Positions 39,133 through 40,245 of a DNA stretch of 40,245 nt are shown piece by piece. The translations under genes and the position numbers were made by a program. Under the pieces are notes generated by a model. It searched no databases. It was not told the DNA's origin and saw only the letters and a program-made list of their open reading frames with translations. Each line of letters begins with the position of its first letter. Position 1 is the stretch's first letter. The stretch comes from Desulfuromonas sp. (GTDB lineage: Bacteria > Desulfobacterota > Desulfuromonadia > Desulfuromonadales > Geopsychrobacteraceae), in contig PKUG01000028.1 of the NCBI GenBank assembly GCA_002869665.1, forward strand, positions 1 to 40,245. Direction: 5' to 3'.

Positions 39133-40038
39133 TTACGTGGTTATCAGCTGTTTTTTGAAAAACTCCAGGGTCCGATCCCAGGCCAGGTCCGCGGCGGCTT
39201 CGTTGTAGCGGCCGGTTGAATCGTTGTGGAAACCGTGATTCACGCCGGGATAGATGAAGGCTTCATAAGGGATGTTGTTGGTTTTAAGCAGGGCTTCGTA
39301 ATCCGGCCAGGTGGCGTTGACGCGGCTGTCCAGTTCGGCAAAGTGCAACAGCAGCGGTCCTTTGACCCGGCTGCGCAGTGCTTCGGCGGGTGGAGTTCCG
39401 TAGAAGGGCACGCCGGCGGCGAGCTCGTCGGGCAGGACGGCGGCAAGCATATTGACGATATAGCCGCCGAAGCAGAAGCCGACCGCGCCGAGTTTGCCGT
39501 TCCCCTGGGGATGATCTTTGATAAATTTTGCGGCGGCGATGAAATCCTCTTCGATCTTGTCGCGCTCCATGCTCTTCTGCAGCGCCCGGCCGTCATCGTC
39601 GTTCCCCGGATAGCCGCCGAGGGGGTGGAGGGCATCGGGAGCGAAAGCGATGAACCCCGCTTTGGCCAGCCGCCGGGCGACATCCTTGATGTAAGGATTG
39701 AGGCCGCGGTTTTCGTGGACGACAAGGATCGTCGGTGCTGGGGCGCTGATCTCCCTGGGGATGACCAGGTAGCCGCGCCCTTCTCCGTACCCCCGGGGGG
39801 AGTCGAAGGAACTGTAACTCGCCTTGATCTCATCATCATTGAAGTTGACCTGTTCGGCCAGGGCATAGTCCGGCAGCAGGGCCGAGGTGAGGGCGCTCAG
39901 GCTGAAGCCGATGGCCGTCAGGGTTGCCAGCCGCTGCATGAACTCACGCCGGTCGATAAACCCATGCGCATATTCGTCGTACCAGTCGAAGGCTTCTTGC
40001 GGGATCTCCCGCTGTGGAGGTGCTGGGTTTTCCGCCAT
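39133..40038 (-). CDS. Dienelactone hydrolase family protein with DRREFM (Tat-like) N-terminus
   Basis: GAVGFCFGGYIVNMLAAVLPDELAAGVPFYG; PGVNHGFHNDSTGRYNEAAADLAWDRTLEFFKKQL. Confidence 0.88.
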   Translation of the reverse strand: MAENPAPPQREIPQEAFDWYDEYAHGFIDRREFMQRLATLTAIGFSLSALTSALLPDYALAEQVNFNDDEIKASYSSFDSPRGYGEGRGYLVIPREISAPAPTILVVHENRGLNPYIKDVARRLAKAGFIAFAPDALHPLGGYPGNDDDGRALQKSMERDKIEEDFIAAAKFIKDHPQGNGKLGAVGFCFGGYIVNMLAAVLPDELAAGVPFYGTPPAEALRSRVKGPLLLHFAELDSRVNATWPDYEALLKTNNIPYEAFIYPGVNHGFHNDSTGRYNEAAADLAWDRTLEFFKKQLITT

Positions 40039-40109
40039 GATTAAGTCTCCTTCAGTTCTGTTGTCGGGGGGGGAAGGTGGAGGGCTGCTGGCAGGCGCCG
40101 GCGGCCTGG

Positions 40110-40245
40110 TTAATTATGCCATCTTTTTTGCTCAGTCATTGTTTCCGGTTTTAACAAGTTGCCGGATAAATTCTCTCGGGTCACCAAGTTGAGCCGGTCG
40201 ATCAGGTCTTGCATGATCTTGAACTTGGGTAGGGAGACCGAGAAG
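40110..40245 (-). CDS. Possible C-terminal fragment of an unknown CDS running off the right edge
   Basis: Open minus frame FSVSLPKFKIMQDLIDRLNLVTRENLSGNLLKPETMTEQKRWHN-stop. Confidence 0.25.
   Translation of the reverse strand, partial: FSVSLPKFKIMQDLIDRLNLVTRENLSGNLLKPETMTEQKRWHN

Overview
The GC-rich backbone looks like Desulfuromonadales/Geobacter-type DNA (inferred from gene content). Left to right it carries: a mglB-mglA pair; tRNA-Asn; a LytS/LytTR (BtsS/BtsR-like) two-component system; a 44-aa small ORF; a long operon joining a methylmalonyl-CoA-decarboxylase-type Na+-pump decarboxylase to a citrate lyase cluster (citC, citD, a DUF296/PCC protein, citE, citF, citX, citG); lipoproteins and a TPR protein; a ferredoxin-nitroreductase and a MESH1-like HD hydrolase; a DUF2318-FtsX permease-ATPase module; a MacAB/TolC-type efflux operon with a TetR/CerR-like regulator; a histidine kinase remnant; an AT-richer accessory stretch of orphan small genes with repeats (about 31.9-36.8 kb); then YkgJ-like, GIY-YIG, YaeQ and dienelactone hydrolase genes. 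Most notable: (i) a perfect ACCGCTTA-N13-ACCGCTTA direct repeat, matching the E. coli BtsR/YehT motif as I recall it, directly downstream of the btsR-like gene and upstream of the small ORF and citrate operon; (ii) single in-frame stop codons in three otherwise intact genes (citE TAG, citF TAA, ABC ATPase TAA); (iii) a DUF296 gene and an MmdA-type carboxyltransferase inside a citrate lyase operon; (iv) a ~205-bp direct repeat pair, a MITE-like palindrome pair and cassette-like flanking repeats in the accessory stretch. All calls come from reading the sequence; no database search was run.
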